A stretch of DNA of 64,000 nucleotides from Achromobacter sp. Marseille-Q4962. Lineage in GTDB: Bacteria > Pseudomonadota > Gammaproteobacteria > Burkholderiales > Burkholderiaceae_B. The notes below the pieces were generated by a model. The model was given only the letters and a program-made list of their open reading frames with translations. It was not told the DNA's origin and ran no database searches. This document shows, in pieces, positions 1 through 8,102 of the stretch (its first letter is position 1; each line of letters starts with the position of its first letter). The stretch spans positions 45,019-109,018 of the forward strand of contig NZ_CALSFU010000018.1 of NCBI RefSeq assembly GCF_943737005.1, read 5' to 3'. The translations under genes and the position numbers were made by a program.

Positions 1-1
1 C

Positions 2-400
2 CGCCTGGGCCGGGATTTGCTGCCGCAGACGCTTCACGAACGGCCATGGGTGTCGTACGGCAAAAGCTTGTCCGGCCTGAAGGCGCACCGCTATGTCCGC
101 GAGCGCGTGCCGTCGCAGAACGTCAGTTACCGCAGCGACTCGATCTACGGCGTCGCCGCAGCCATCCGCAACGGCCTGGGCATCGGCCTGCTTCCCTGCA
201 TGCACGGCGATCTGGACGCCCGTCTGGTCCGAGTCGGCCCGGTGGAGAGGGAGGTCTACGACGAACTCTGGCTGCTGACTCACCCCGACATCCGCAAATC
301 GCCGCGCGTCAAGGCATTCATGGCGCATTGCGGCCGGGCCATCGAGGCGCAGCGCGACATCATCGAAGGCAGGGCCCCGCGCGGCGGAGCTTCTTCGTAG
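2..400 (+). CDS. LysR-family transcriptional regulator, C-terminal part (5' end outside window)
   Basis: Only the last 132 codons are present; the reading frame is open to the left edge. The segment matches the end of a LysR effector-binding domain: a stretch around YRSDSIYGVAAAIRNGLGIGLLPC is the usual 'G.GI.lLP' region where inducer-binding loops meet, followed by an L/V-rich strand (ARLVRVGP) and 'ELWLLTHPDIRKSPRVKAFM', the standard closing helix. The DNA-binding helix-turn-helix lies outside the window, so the target genes cannot be judged. It is transcribed toward the isochorismatase-like gene, 164 bases downstream. Confidence 0.85.
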   Translation, partial: RLGRDLLPQTLHERPWVSYGKSLSGLKAHRYVRERVPSQNVSYRSDSIYGVAAAIRNGLGIGLLPCMHGDLDARLVRVGPVEREVYDELWLLTHPDIRKSPRVKAFMAHCGRAIEAQRDIIEGRAPRGGASS

Positions 401-483
401 CGTGGCAGCGGGCCGGCGCCCGGATCGGCATTTTTGCAAAGAAGGTTTGGCGTCGCCGCACACAAGTCTGGCGGGGCGGCTCC

Positions 484-489
484 TACAAT
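484..489 (+). promoter_or_regulatory. candidate -10 box TACAAT
   Basis: A TACAAT hexamer preceded by CC lies about 75 bases before the start codon at 565. The same C-TACA(A/G)T pattern precedes several other genes in this window. No convincing -35 box was seen at 16-18 bases upstream. The rest of 401-564 shows no gene. Confidence 0.35.
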
Positions 490-564
490 TTTCCGCACCA
501 CACAACCGCAGGCCAGCTCGGCAAACCAGCTTTTCGGGCAGCCTGATCCACCGAGGAGATTCCG

Positions 565-1212
565 ATGCGCATCAACGCGACCGCCAAGCCTGCAAAAAGC
601 TTATTGAGCCCGAACGATCACGCGCTGATTCTGATCGACCATCAGGCGGAAATGGCGTTCAACACCAAGTCCATCGATGTCACTAACCTCCGCGCCAATA
701 CCGCGATCCTGGCGAACGCGGCCAAGGGCTTCAAAGTGCCGACCATCGTCACCACGATTTCCAAGGACACGTTTGCCGGTCCTTTGTTTGACGAAATTAC
801 CGACGTCTTTCCCGACGCGGAAGTTACCGACCGTACGACGTCAAACGCCTGGGAAGATGAGCATTTCATCGCGCGCGTCAACGCGGTGGGCAGGAACCGG
901 CTGGTCATGGCGGGCCTGTGGACCTCGGTCTGCTGCAATGGTCCGGTCATCTCGGCGCTGGAACAAGGCTTCGAAGTCTATGTCGTGACCGACGCTTGCG
1001 GCGATTGCACTCCTGAAGCGCACGAGCGTGCCGTCCAGCGCATGCTCCAGGCGGGCGCGAAACCCATTACCTCGCTGACGTATCTGCTGGAACTGCAGCG
1101 CGACTGGGCGCGCGTGGAAACCTACGACCTGACCGTCGGCATCTCGCGCAGATTCGGCGGCGCCTTTGGCGTCGGCATCCAGTATGCGCAGACGATGCTG
1201 CCGAAGCACTAG
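565..1212 (+). CDS. isochorismatase-family cysteine hydrolase (YcaC-like)
   Basis: A 215-residue protein with the alpha/beta cysteine-hydrolase fold. D25 in 'ALILIDHQ' and C123 in 'LWTSVCCNG' sit where the Asp and Cys of the catalytic triad are expected; the NAWEDE motif (94-99) and 'VYVVTDACG' are typical of the YcaC-like subgroup. These enzymes are cytoplasmic hydrolases acting on amides or esters, and the true substrate of most is unknown. The extra tail after residue 185 (ISRRFGGAFGVGIQY...) is longer than in compact members. The start is supported by GAGGAG eight bases upstream. It stands alone between a LysR gene and a convergent transporter pair. Confidence 0.82.
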   Translation: MRINATAKPAKSLLSPNDHALILIDHQAEMAFNTKSIDVTNLRANTAILANAAKGFKVPTIVTTISKDTFAGPLFDEITDVFPDAEVTDRTTSNAWEDEHFIARVNAVGRNRLVMAGLWTSVCCNGPVISALEQGFEVYVVTDACGDCTPEAHERAVQRMLQAGAKPITSLTYLLELQRDWARVETYDLTVGISRRFGGAFGVGIQYAQTMLPKH

Positions 1213-1405
1213 TAGCGCTGAGACAGACGCCGGCAGGATGTGCGACGCTGTCGAAGGGGGCGTTCGCGTGAAGATGCGGGGGGACGGCAATGTGTCCGGC
1301 GTCGGCCACAGCAGCGCATGGCCGCGGGCGGGCGCCGTCCTCGTGGCGATGCGCGGCAGCGGGTCGCCCAGTGCGGCATCGACGCAACGAAGCCGCGCCG
1401 TCAGC

Positions 1406-2323
1406 CTACCCTCCGCTTCTCTCCCTCCGCCGCGTCGCCACCCAGCAGAGAATCGAGCCTCCGCAGACCATGGCCGCTCCCTGCCAGAACCCGAGGGACA
1501 GCGGGGTGTTGAGAAGAAAGGCGGCGAGGGCGGCGGAGAAGACGGGGATGAAGTAGGAGGCGCCGGCGAGGACGGTGACATTGCCGTGCAGGATGCCGAC
1601 GTTCCAGGCGGCATAGCCGAAGCCCATGGCGCCGGCGGCCATGACGAGGTGGGCGGCGGAGCGGTAGGTGAAGTCCATGTCGCCGCCGCCCGTCGCGAAG
1701 TATTTGATCCACAGCACCAGCGACACCATGCCGAAGAACAGGGTGACGCCGTTCTTGCCGTTGGCGATCCGGGCGGTGACGGTGCAGTAGGCGGCCCAGA
1801 TGAGGGCGCCGGCCAGGGCGAGGCCGTAGCTGAGGGGGTTGTCCTGGACGTTGGCGAGCATGCCGGCCGGATCCAGGCCCTGGTCGCCGCCGAGCACCCA
1901 GCAGATGCCGAGCATGGAGAGGATGAAGCCGGGGATGATCAGCAGGCCGGATTTCTGCTTGTTGAAGAGGATGGCGCAGACGATGGTGAGGGAGGGCCAC
2001 AGGTAGTTCACCATGCCGACCTCGATGGCCTGCCGGCCGGTGTGGGCATAGCCGATGGACAGGGCGAGGCACAGCTCATATGCCACGAAGAGCAGCGAGC
2101 CCCATATGAGGTAGCGGCGCGGAAACTCGCGGACGCGGGGAAATCCGACCGTCAGCAGCAGGAAAACCGAGGCGACGGTATAGATCAGGGCGGCGCCGCC
2201 GGTCGCGCCGAAGCTCTCGCTCACGCTGCGTATCAGGCCGACGATCGCGCTCCAGAGCAGGACGGCGACCAGTCCGACCAGCGTGGCATTCCTGCTGCGC
2301 ATTCCCGGTTTCGGCCGGCCCAT
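1406..2323 (-). CDS. DMT-superfamily exporter, YddG-like (aromatic amino acid exporter type)
   Basis: A 305-residue integral membrane protein with about ten hydrophobic segments in two EamA repeats. The N-terminal 'NATLVGLVAVLLWSAIVGLIR', the 'EVGMVNYLWPSLTIV' helix and the C-terminal 'GNVTVLAGASYFIPVFSA' are characteristic of YddG, which exports aromatic amino acids and related compounds across the inner membrane. The start codon lies one base after the stop of the MFS gene, so the two are probably cotranscribed and translationally coupled. A second in-frame ATG seven codons in is possible. Family is clear; the actual substrate is inferred. Confidence 0.8.
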   Translation of the reverse strand: MGRPKPGMRSRNATLVGLVAVLLWSAIVGLIRSVSESFGATGGAALIYTVASVFLLLTVGFPRVREFPRRYLIWGSLLFVAYELCLALSIGYAHTGRQAIEVGMVNYLWPSLTIVCAILFNKQKSGLLIIPGFILSMLGICWVLGGDQGLDPAGMLANVQDNPLSYGLALAGALIWAAYCTVTARIANGKNGVTLFFGMVSLVLWIKYFATGGGDMDFTYRSAAHLVMAAGAMGFGYAAWNVGILHGNVTVLAGASYFIPVFSAALAAFLLNTPLSLGFWQGAAMVCGGSILCWVATRRRERSGG

Positions 2324-2324
2324 T

Positions 2325-3524
2325 TCAGCCCGCCTTGGCCGGCGTATGGGATCGGGCCGGCAGCCACTTCCAGAACACCGCGGCCGCCACCAGCCCCAGC
2401 AGTCCCACTCCGAAAGATCCCATGCCGAGCGACGCCAGCGCGGTCAGGCCGGACAGCAGGACCGGCCCGCCGCTGGTGCCGAGGTCGGACATCAGGCGCC
2501 AGATGCCCAGGAACTGCGTGCGGGCGCCGGGCGGCGAGGCGTCGGCGCCCAGGGTCATGACGATGCCGGAGCCGATGCCGTTGCCGAAGCCGAGGAACAG
2601 GGACACGAGGATGAAGCTGAGGGCGCCGCCGGTGAGGGGAATGGTCATGAGGCTCAGGCCCATGAGCAGGGTGCAGGGCAGCGCGACCCACAGGCGGCCG
2701 CGTTGGTCCATGACCTTGCCGGCGGGGTAGAAGACGGACATGTCCACGGCGGCGACCAGGCCGTAGATGAGGGAGGTGGTGGCCGGCTCGAGGCCGAGAT
2801 GGTCGGCCCAGAGGGGAATGACGACCTGGCGCGAGGCGCGCAGCGCGCTGATGAGCATGACGCCGACGCCCAGGGTGAGATAAACGCGCCAGTGGCTGCG
2901 CGCGACCTGGCCGATGCTGGTCCGGGCGGCGGCCTGGCTGTGGACGGCGCGGGGCTCGATGTCGGGGGCGGTGAAGGCGATCAGGCCGGCGCCCAGCATG
3001 GCGGCCAGGGCGACCCAGTAGGCGCCGTCCAGGCCGATGAAGTGAATGAGGGCCGCGCCGGCGAAAGGGCCGATGAAGGTGCCGATGCGGGTGGTGCCGC
3101 CCAGCGTGGAGAGCGCGCGGGCGCGGTATTGCAGCGGCACGATCTCGATCATGTAGCTCTGCCGCGCCAATTGGAACACCGACTGGGCGACCCCCTGCAT
3201 GAGCATGGCGATCGCCAGCACCCAGAGGCTGGGCAGGGTGATTACCATCAGGAGCCCGACGACGCTCAGCAGGGCCGCGCCGGTCATGGCGTACTTCTCG
3301 CCGTAGCGTTCGGTGAGCAGGGCCGAGGGAATGTTGCTGAACAGCGAGCCGATGCCGATGAGGGCGGCGATGAGGCTGGCGGTGGCGACGGAGGCGCCCA
3401 GGTCGCGGGCGGTGAGGGCGATGACGGGGAGGATGGCGCCGTTGCTGAGCCCGTAGAAGAGAGAGGGGCCGAAAGCGGGAACGGCGATTTTCTTCAGGTC
3501 GAAGGAATCTTCTTGTTGCGACAT
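2325..3524 (-). CDS. MFS transporter
   Basis: A 399-residue major facilitator protein with about twelve transmembrane segments. The first helix follows a short polar leader (MSQQEDSFDLKK). The loop between helices 2 and 3 has 'ALLTERYGEKYAMTG', and the second half repeats it as 'YPAGKVMDQRGRLWVALP', the two copies of the family's loop motif. The open frame extends further upstream, but that part is low-complexity Pro/Arg and not membrane-like, so I start at the ATG at 3524. It is an inner-membrane, probably proton-driven, exporter or importer; no substrate is evident. It is directly followed by the YddG-like gene. Confidence 0.8.
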   Translation of the reverse strand: MSQQEDSFDLKKIAVPAFGPSLFYGLSNGAILPVIALTARDLGASVATASLIAALIGIGSLFSNIPSALLTERYGEKYAMTGAALLSVVGLLMVITLPSLWVLAIAMLMQGVAQSVFQLARQSYMIEIVPLQYRARALSTLGGTTRIGTFIGPFAGAALIHFIGLDGAYWVALAAMLGAGLIAFTAPDIEPRAVHSQAAARTSIGQVARSHWRVYLTLGVGVMLISALRASRQVVIPLWADHLGLEPATTSLIYGLVAAVDMSVFYPAGKVMDQRGRLWVALPCTLLMGLSLMTIPLTGGALSFILVSLFLGFGNGIGSGIVMTLGADASPPGARTQFLGIWRLMSDLGTSGGPVLLSGLTALASLGMGSFGVGLLGLVAAAVFWKWLPARSHTPAKAG

Positions 3525-3637
3525 TTCACTGACGATGCCCAGGGCGCCTGGCGCCTGCGGAAGGCGCGGCCAGTCCGCGGCGCCCGGGGCCGGAGGGTTG
3601 AGGCGTCTGGGGAGTTTATACCGGGGCGAGGGCGGGC

Positions 3638-3988
3638 TCACCCCAGCCCGGAGGCGTCCTGCGTGATCACCACGTCCGGCCGCAGCCGGAGAAAGACCCG
3701 GTCGCGTTCGGAGAGAATGATTTCCAGCGTTTCCACGGCGCCGTCGCGCCGGTAGCGGATGTCGCGCACGGAGAGGGCGACGAGGTGGTAGAGGTCGCGG
3801 TCCTGGTGGCGGATGGTGAGCGAGACGTCGCCGTGCGCGGGCAGCAGGCCGAAGCTGATGTGGTGGTCGCCTACCCGGGTCTGGTAGGTGTGGCTGCCGT
3901 AGTACCACGGCACCTCGGGCTCTTCGCTCTGGGGCTCGGCCTCGAAGAAGGTGAGCAGTTCGAGGGGCTCGATGCTGACGCCGTTCAT
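3638..3988 (-). CDS. conserved hypothetical protein, 116 residues
   Basis: Small soluble protein beginning MNGVSIEPLELLTFF and ending ITQDASGLG. It has no signal peptide or membrane segment and is rich in acidic and beta-forming residues (VGDHHISFGLLPAHGDVSLTIRHQDRDLYHLVALSV). I do not recognise a domain. A GGAAG ribosome site precedes the chosen ATG; longer in-frame extensions are Arg/Pro-rich and look non-coding. It lies 113 bases upstream of the MFS gene in the same direction and could share its transcript. Confidence 0.6.
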   Translation of the reverse strand: MNGVSIEPLELLTFFEAEPQSEEPEVPWYYGSHTYQTRVGDHHISFGLLPAHGDVSLTIRHQDRDLYHLVALSVRDIRYRRDGAVETLEIILSERDRVFLRLRPDVVITQDASGLG

Positions 3989-4422
3989 GGCCGGGCTTCC
4001 GGCGCCGGCGGCGGGGCGCATGGGCGGTCGGGCGAGGCGGCGCGCCGCAAGAGGAAAGTCACGGGATGGCCTGTTGTTCGGGGTGGCGACGCGGCCCATC
4101 TTGCCACGGGCGGGCGCGCCGCCTTGTAAAAAAAGCAACCAGGTCTGTCCGCGCCGGGCCGCCGGCCGTCTTGCGCCGTTGCCGCGTTGCCGGCGGCTGA
4201 TACCATCCGGACTCGGTCCGCATCGAAGAGTGTTCCATGTCTTTGTCTGCCCGCCGCCCCGCAAGCCCGCGCTGCCCGGCGTGGTGCTGGATTATCTGGC
4301 GGACCTGCCGCCGGCGCGGCAGACGGAGAGCGCGTCGGCCGGGGTGACGGAGGCGTTGGGCAAGGCGTATCCCTGCGGCAGATAGCGGGGCCCGGACATC
4401 TGAAAGCGGCAAGGAGGCTGCA
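3989..4422. other. 434-base intergenic region without a supported gene
   Basis: The region between the hypothetical gene (leftward) and the VOC gene (rightward) presumably holds two divergent promoters. A TACAAG hexamer on the minus strand (4123-4128), next to a run of seven A/T pairs, is a possible -10 for the leftward gene. A rightward open frame ending at 4385 (tail ALGKAYPCGR) has protein-like composition only over its last 40 codons and no ribosome site; I do not call it a gene. Confidence 0.4.
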
Positions 4423-4800
4423 ATGATCGATCACCTCGACCATCTGGTGCTCACCACGGCAAACGAGCAGGCGTGCGTGGACTTCTACGTGGGCTTGCTG
4501 GGCATGAAGCTGGAAACCTTCGGGCAGGGGCGCAAGGCGTTCAAGTTCGGCCAGCAGAAGATCAACCTGCACGTGAAGGGCAGCGAGTTCGAGCCCAAGG
4601 CGCATCTGCCCGTGCCGGGCGCGCTGGACCTGTGTTTCATCGCGTCCGAGCCGCTGGACCAGGTCATCGAGACGCTGAAGGCGCGCGGCGCGCAGATCGT
4701 GGAAGGGCCGGTGCTGCGCACGGGCGCCAACTACCCGATCCGCTCCATCTACCTGCGCGACCCCGATCTGAATCTGATCGAGATCTCCGAGCGGGCATAG
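4423..4800 (+). CDS. VOC-family (glyoxalase/bleomycin-resistance fold) protein
   Basis: A 125-residue protein with two beta-alpha-beta-beta-beta halves. The first strand 'IDHLDHLVLTTANEQACVDFYVGLLGMKLE' contains H7, a usual first metal ligand, and the last strand 'IRSIYLRDPDLNLIEISE' ends in the Glu ligand expected for the vicinal-oxygen-chelate fold. Members are metal-dependent isomerases, dioxygenases or resistance proteins; the close match to small 'virulence/glyoxalase' proteins does not fix a reaction. An AGGAGG-like site (AAGGAGG) precedes the ATG. It converges with the LysR gene at 4824. Confidence 0.82.
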   Translation: MIDHLDHLVLTTANEQACVDFYVGLLGMKLETFGQGRKAFKFGQQKINLHVKGSEFEPKAHLPVPGALDLCFIASEPLDQVIETLKARGAQIVEGPVLRTGANYPIRSIYLRDPDLNLIEISERA

Positions 4801-4823
4801 GCGTCAGCCTGCCGGGCCGCGCG

Positions 4824-5783
4824 TCAGTCTTCGCCGAAGCAATGCAGCGCCACGTCGCGGAAGCGCTGCGCGGCGGCGCTCGACGGCTCCGCCAGCAGCA
4901 GCGCGAGGCCGATCTCCGCCGCGGGCGAAATGTCGGCAATGACGCGGTAGGCGACGCGCGGGCTGGGGTTGTACTGCATGACGGCGGGTACGAGCGCCAC
5001 GCCCAGCCCGCTTTCCACCAGCGACAGCAGGGTTTGCACCTGAGTGGCTTCCTGTGTGATGCGGGGCAGGAAGCCGGCGCGCTGGCAGGCCAGCATGGCC
5101 ATGGCGTGCAAGCCGGCGGCTTCTTCGCGCGTGTAGAACACGAAGGATTCGCTGGCCAGTTCTTCGATGCGCAGGTCGGGCTTGCGCGCCAGCGGATTGC
5201 CGGGCGGCAGGGCGGCCACGAAGTTCTCGGCGAGCAGGGGCGCGAGCTGCGCGCGCGAAGGCGTGAGGAGCGGCGTGCGCACCAGGCCCACGTCGAAGTC
5301 GGCGCTGTCCACGCGCTCGGCGATGCGCACCGAGGTGCTTTCTTTCAGCACCAGTTCGACGCCAGGGTACTCCGCCCGGAACAGCCGCACGATGCGCTGC
5401 AGTACGCCATTGGTGGTGGACCCCACGAAGCCTACGCGCAGCGCGCCGCCGGTGCCGGCCGACGCGGCGCGGGCGGCCGCCGCCATCTGCGCATTGTGAA
5501 AGAGCAGGCGGCGCGCTTCGGCCAGGGCCGCGTGCCCGCTGGGCGTGAGCGACACGCCGCCCGAGCCGCCACGTTCGAAGAGGCGTGCGCCGAGTTCCGC
5601 TTCCAGCTTCTGGATGGCCACGGTGAGCGGCGGCTGCGTCATGTGCAGGCGGTCGGCCGCCCGGCGGAAGTTCAGGGTTTCGGCCAGCACCACGAACTGG
5701 CGCACGCGCCGCAGGTCCAGCATGGGATCGGGCGCGGTGTCGCCGCCGGCGGCGGCCTCGATGCGCTTGCGCGGATCAGCCAT
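4824..5783 (-). CDS. LysR-family regulator (BenM/CatM-like)
   Basis: A 319-residue regulator. Residues about 22-80 form the winged helix-turn-helix (LRRVRQFVVLAETLNFRRAADRLHMTQPPLTVAIQKLEAELGARLFER); the 'TQPPLT' recognition-helix sequence is typical of BenM/CatM relatives that sense aromatic or CoA-linked intermediates. The effector domain ends with 'LVESGLGVALVPAVMQ'. Its start overlaps the end of the upstream enoyl-CoA hydratase by eight bases, so the two form one leftward unit divergent from the large catabolic run at 6810. It is therefore the likely regulator of both arms. The effector is unknown. Confidence 0.87.
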   Translation of the reverse strand: MADPRKRIEAAAGGDTAPDPMLDLRRVRQFVVLAETLNFRRAADRLHMTQPPLTVAIQKLEAELGARLFERGGSGGVSLTPSGHAALAEARRLLFHNAQMAAAARAASAGTGGALRVGFVGSTTNGVLQRIVRLFRAEYPGVELVLKESTSVRIAERVDSADFDVGLVRTPLLTPSRAQLAPLLAENFVAALPPGNPLARKPDLRIEELASESFVFYTREEAAGLHAMAMLACQRAGFLPRITQEATQVQTLLSLVESGLGVALVPAVMQYNPSPRVAYRVIADISPAAEIGLALLLAEPSSAAAQRFRDVALHCFGED

Positions 5784-6588
5784 GGGCGGGGCGCGGGTTG
5801 TCGAAGCGCGGTTCGCGCTTTTCGAGGAAGGCCGACACGGCTTCGGCGTGTTCGGGGGTCTTGTGAGCCAGGGCCTGGTAGGCGGCGGACAGTTCGAGCA
5901 AGGTGTCCAGTCGGGTGTGCTGGGCTTCGCGCATGAGCTTCTTGGTCATGCGCATGGCCTGCGGCGGATGCGCGGCGATGCGTTCGGCCAGCGCGTGGGC
6001 GGTGTCCAGCAGCTCGCCGTGCGGCACCACGCGCGACACCAGGCCCCATTCGAGGGCGCGCTGCGCGTCGATGATGTCGGCGGTGAAGGTGAGTTCCGCT
6101 GCGCGCGCCATGCCGATCAGGCGCGGCAGCAGCCACGCGCCGCCGTCGCCGGGAATGATGCCCAGCTTGATGAAGCTCTCGGCGAACCTGGCTTTTTCGG
6201 AGGCGATGCGCAGGTCGCACATGCAGGCCAGGTCCAGTCCCGCCCCGATGGCCGGGCCGTTGACCGCCGCGATCACGGGCACTTCCAGGTTGAACAGGGC
6301 CAGCGGCAGGCGCTGGATGCCGGTGCGGTAGTCGTTGCGAATGCGCATGGGTTCCACCGCGGGGTCGGACTGCTCGCGCATGGCGCGGATGTCGCCGCCG
6401 GCGGAGAAGGCGGGGTCGGCGCCGGTGAGGATGACGGCGCGCACGCCGGGGTCGGCCTCGATGCGCGCCACGGCGGCGACGAATTCGTCCACCGCGGTGT
6501 TGCCCGTGAGCGGATTGCGCTTCTCCGGCTGGTTCATGGTCAGCGTGACCACGTGGCCGCGCTGCGTGTAGGAAAGAAAATCGCTCAT
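5776..6588 (-). CDS. enoyl-CoA hydratase/isomerase family protein
   Basis: A 270-residue crotonase-fold protein. The two oxyanion-hole segments are visible: 'DPAFSAGGDIRAM' near residue 65 and 'NGPAIGAGLDLACMCDLRIAS' near 107, followed by 'FAESFIKLGIIPGDGGAWLLPRLIG' where catalytic acids usually lie. It would hydrate or isomerise an unsaturated acyl-CoA in the cytoplasm. The chosen ATG has AGGAGG eight bases upstream; the open frame extends further but without protein character. It heads the leftward unit with the LysR gene and faces the CaiB-headed run. Confidence 0.88.
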   Translation of the reverse strand: MSDFLSYTQRGHVVTLTMNQPEKRNPLTGNTAVDEFVAAVARIEADPGVRAVILTGADPAFSAGGDIRAMREQSDPAVEPMRIRNDYRTGIQRLPLALFNLEVPVIAAVNGPAIGAGLDLACMCDLRIASEKARFAESFIKLGIIPGDGGAWLLPRLIGMARAAELTFTADIIDAQRALEWGLVSRVVPHGELLDTAHALAERIAAHPPQAMRMTKKLMREAQHTRLDTLLELSAAYQALAHKTPEHAEAVSAFLEKREPRFDNPRPAHG

Positions 6589-6710
6589 GGGCCGGGCCTC
6601 CTGGGGGATGGTGAAGCTATCGTTTCGATGAGTCTGATATTTGCGTTGCGCCGGCCCGTTTTCCGCAGCGGCCGGAAATTCGTCGGAAAAGTGTATGCGG
6701 CAAGGCTTTT

Positions 6711-6727
6711 GATATGCAACGAATATC
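6711..6727. promoter_or_regulatory. candidate LysR operator in AT-rich divergent promoter (6589-6809)
   Basis: GATATGCAACGAATATC is a perfect inverted repeat GATAT-N7-ATATC containing T-N11-A spacing, the usual shape of a LysR binding site. It lies in the 221-base gap between the enoyl-CoA hydratase (leftward) and CaiB (rightward). The surrounding 6700-6770 is strikingly AT-rich for this genome, as expected for promoter DNA. A second GATAT half-site occurs near 6636. The regulator is presumably the LysR protein at 4824-5783. Confidence 0.5.
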
Positions 6728-6809
6728 AAATTATCAATAAATAATATTGGACGCGGAAAGAACCCTGCTCCTAAGCTGGACGGCAGAAAAACATGAGGAG
6801 ACAGGGCAG

Positions 6810-8033
6810 ATGAAGACGGCGCTTGGGCATATCAGGGTGCTGGACCTGACGCGCATCCTGGCGGGCCCCTGGGCAACCCAGAACCTGGCGGACATGGGCG
6901 CCGAGGTCATCAAGGTGGAGCGTCCCCGCGTGGGCGACGACACGCGCGCCTGGGGGCCGCCCTTCCTGAAGGACGGTGAAGGCCGCGAGACGGCCGACTC
7001 CTCGTACTTCCTGGCGGCCAACCGGGGCAAGAAGTCCATCACCGTGGACCTCGCCCATCCCGAGGGGCAGGCGCTGATCCGCGAGCTGGCGGCGCAGGCC
7101 GACGTGGTGGTGGAGAACTACAAGGTGGGCACGCTGGCGCGCTACGGGCTGGACTATGAAAGCCTGAAGGCAGTGAACCCCCGACTGGTGTATTGCTCCA
7201 TTACCGGCTTCGGGCAGGACGGGCCCTACGCCGCGCTGCCGGGCTATGACTTCGTGTTCCAGGGCATGGGCGGGTTGATGAGCATCACGGGCCAGCCGGA
7301 AGGCTCGCCGGGCGACGAGCCCATGAAGGTGGGCATTGCCATCAGCGACCTGCTCACCGGCATGTACGCCACCACCGCCATCCTGGCCGCGCTGGAGCAC
7401 CGTCATGTGAGCGGGCAGGGCCAGTACATCGACATGTCGCTGCTCGACTGCGTGGTGAGCATCAGCTCGTACCAGGCCATCAACCATTTCCTGTCGGACA
7501 AGATCCCGCGCCGCATGGGCAACGCGCACTCGAACATGGTGCCTTACCAGGTGTTCCGCTGCAAAGAAGGCGACGTGATCGTGGCGGTGGGCAACGACGG
7601 CCAGTTCCGCGCGTTCTGCCGGCTGATCGGGCGCGAAGACCTGGCCGCCGACGAGCGCTACGCCACGCCCGGCCAGCGCAACCGCAATCGCGACACGCTC
7701 ATTCCCGAGATCGCGCAGGCCATGCTGGCGCGCACCATGCAGGAGTGGGTGGAGCTCATGGAGGCGGCCAACGTGCCTTGCGGGCCCATCTACAACATGA
7801 AGCAGGTGTTCGAGGATCCGCAGGTGCGGCACCGCGGCATGCGGCTGTCGCTGCCGCACGGCGCGGGCGTGGAGGCGCCGGCCGTCGCCAGCCCGATACG
7901 CATGTCCGGCACCCCGATCCGGTACGGCCGCTCCGCGCCGCTATTGGGAGAGCACACCGAAGGCGTGCTGGCCGAGCGGCTCGGCCTTCCGCCCGGGCGC
8001 ATTGCCGAGCTGCGCGCGGCGGGCGCCATCTGA
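6810..8033 (+). CDS. CaiB/BaiF-family (class III) CoA-transferase
   Basis: A 407-residue type III CoA-transferase that moves CoA from a donor thioester to a carboxylic acid, a common first activation step in catabolic clusters. The N-terminal 'IRVLDLTRILAGPWATQNLADMGAEVIKVERP', the 'SITGFGQDGPYAALPGYDFVFQGMGG' motif (130-155) and D180 in 'VGIAISDLLTG', the position of the catalytic aspartate, are all present. The start follows GAGGAG by nine bases; an upstream in-frame ATG (6747) lacks a ribosome site. It is the first gene of the rightward 12-gene run ending near 17.3 kb. Confidence 0.9.
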   Translation: MKTALGHIRVLDLTRILAGPWATQNLADMGAEVIKVERPRVGDDTRAWGPPFLKDGEGRETADSSYFLAANRGKKSITVDLAHPEGQALIRELAAQADVVVENYKVGTLARYGLDYESLKAVNPRLVYCSITGFGQDGPYAALPGYDFVFQGMGGLMSITGQPEGSPGDEPMKVGIAISDLLTGMYATTAILAALEHRHVSGQGQYIDMSLLDCVVSISSYQAINHFLSDKIPRRMGNAHSNMVPYQVFRCKEGDVIVAVGNDGQFRAFCRLIGREDLAADERYATPGQRNRNRDTLIPEIAQAMLARTMQEWVELMEAANVPCGPIYNMKQVFEDPQVRHRGMRLSLPHGAGVEAPAVASPIRMSGTPIRYGRSAPLLGEHTEGVLAERLGLPPGRIAELRAAGAI

Positions 8034-8037
8034 AGCG

Positions 8038-8059
8038 CCGGCGCGCTGCGGCGCGCCGG
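8038..8059. terminator. GC-rich hairpin after CaiB gene (possible attenuator or mRNA-processing stem)
   Basis: Perfect 8-base stem CCGGCGCG / CGCGCCGG with a 6-base loop, five bases after the CaiB stop and 44 before the Bug start. No T-run follows, so it is not a classical intrinsic terminator; it may lower or shape expression between the two genes. Confidence 0.35.
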
Positions 8060-8102
8060 GCGGTCCATTCCTCTCGACATAAAAAACACAGGAGACAAAC
8101 CC

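Noticed and set aside
1166..2560. 464-codon rightward open frame
   Set aside because: Gly/Asp/Ala-rich shadow of the YddG-like and MFS genes on the other strand.
3951..4385. rightward open frame ending ALGKAYPCGR
   Set aside because: Only the last part looks protein-like; no start site, and half of it overlaps the hypothetical gene. Too weak to call a gene or a remnant.
6569..6575. TAGGAAA heptamer (BvgA half-site, opposite strand)
   Set aside because: Inside the enoyl-CoA hydratase coding region; shows that single heptamers occur by chance.
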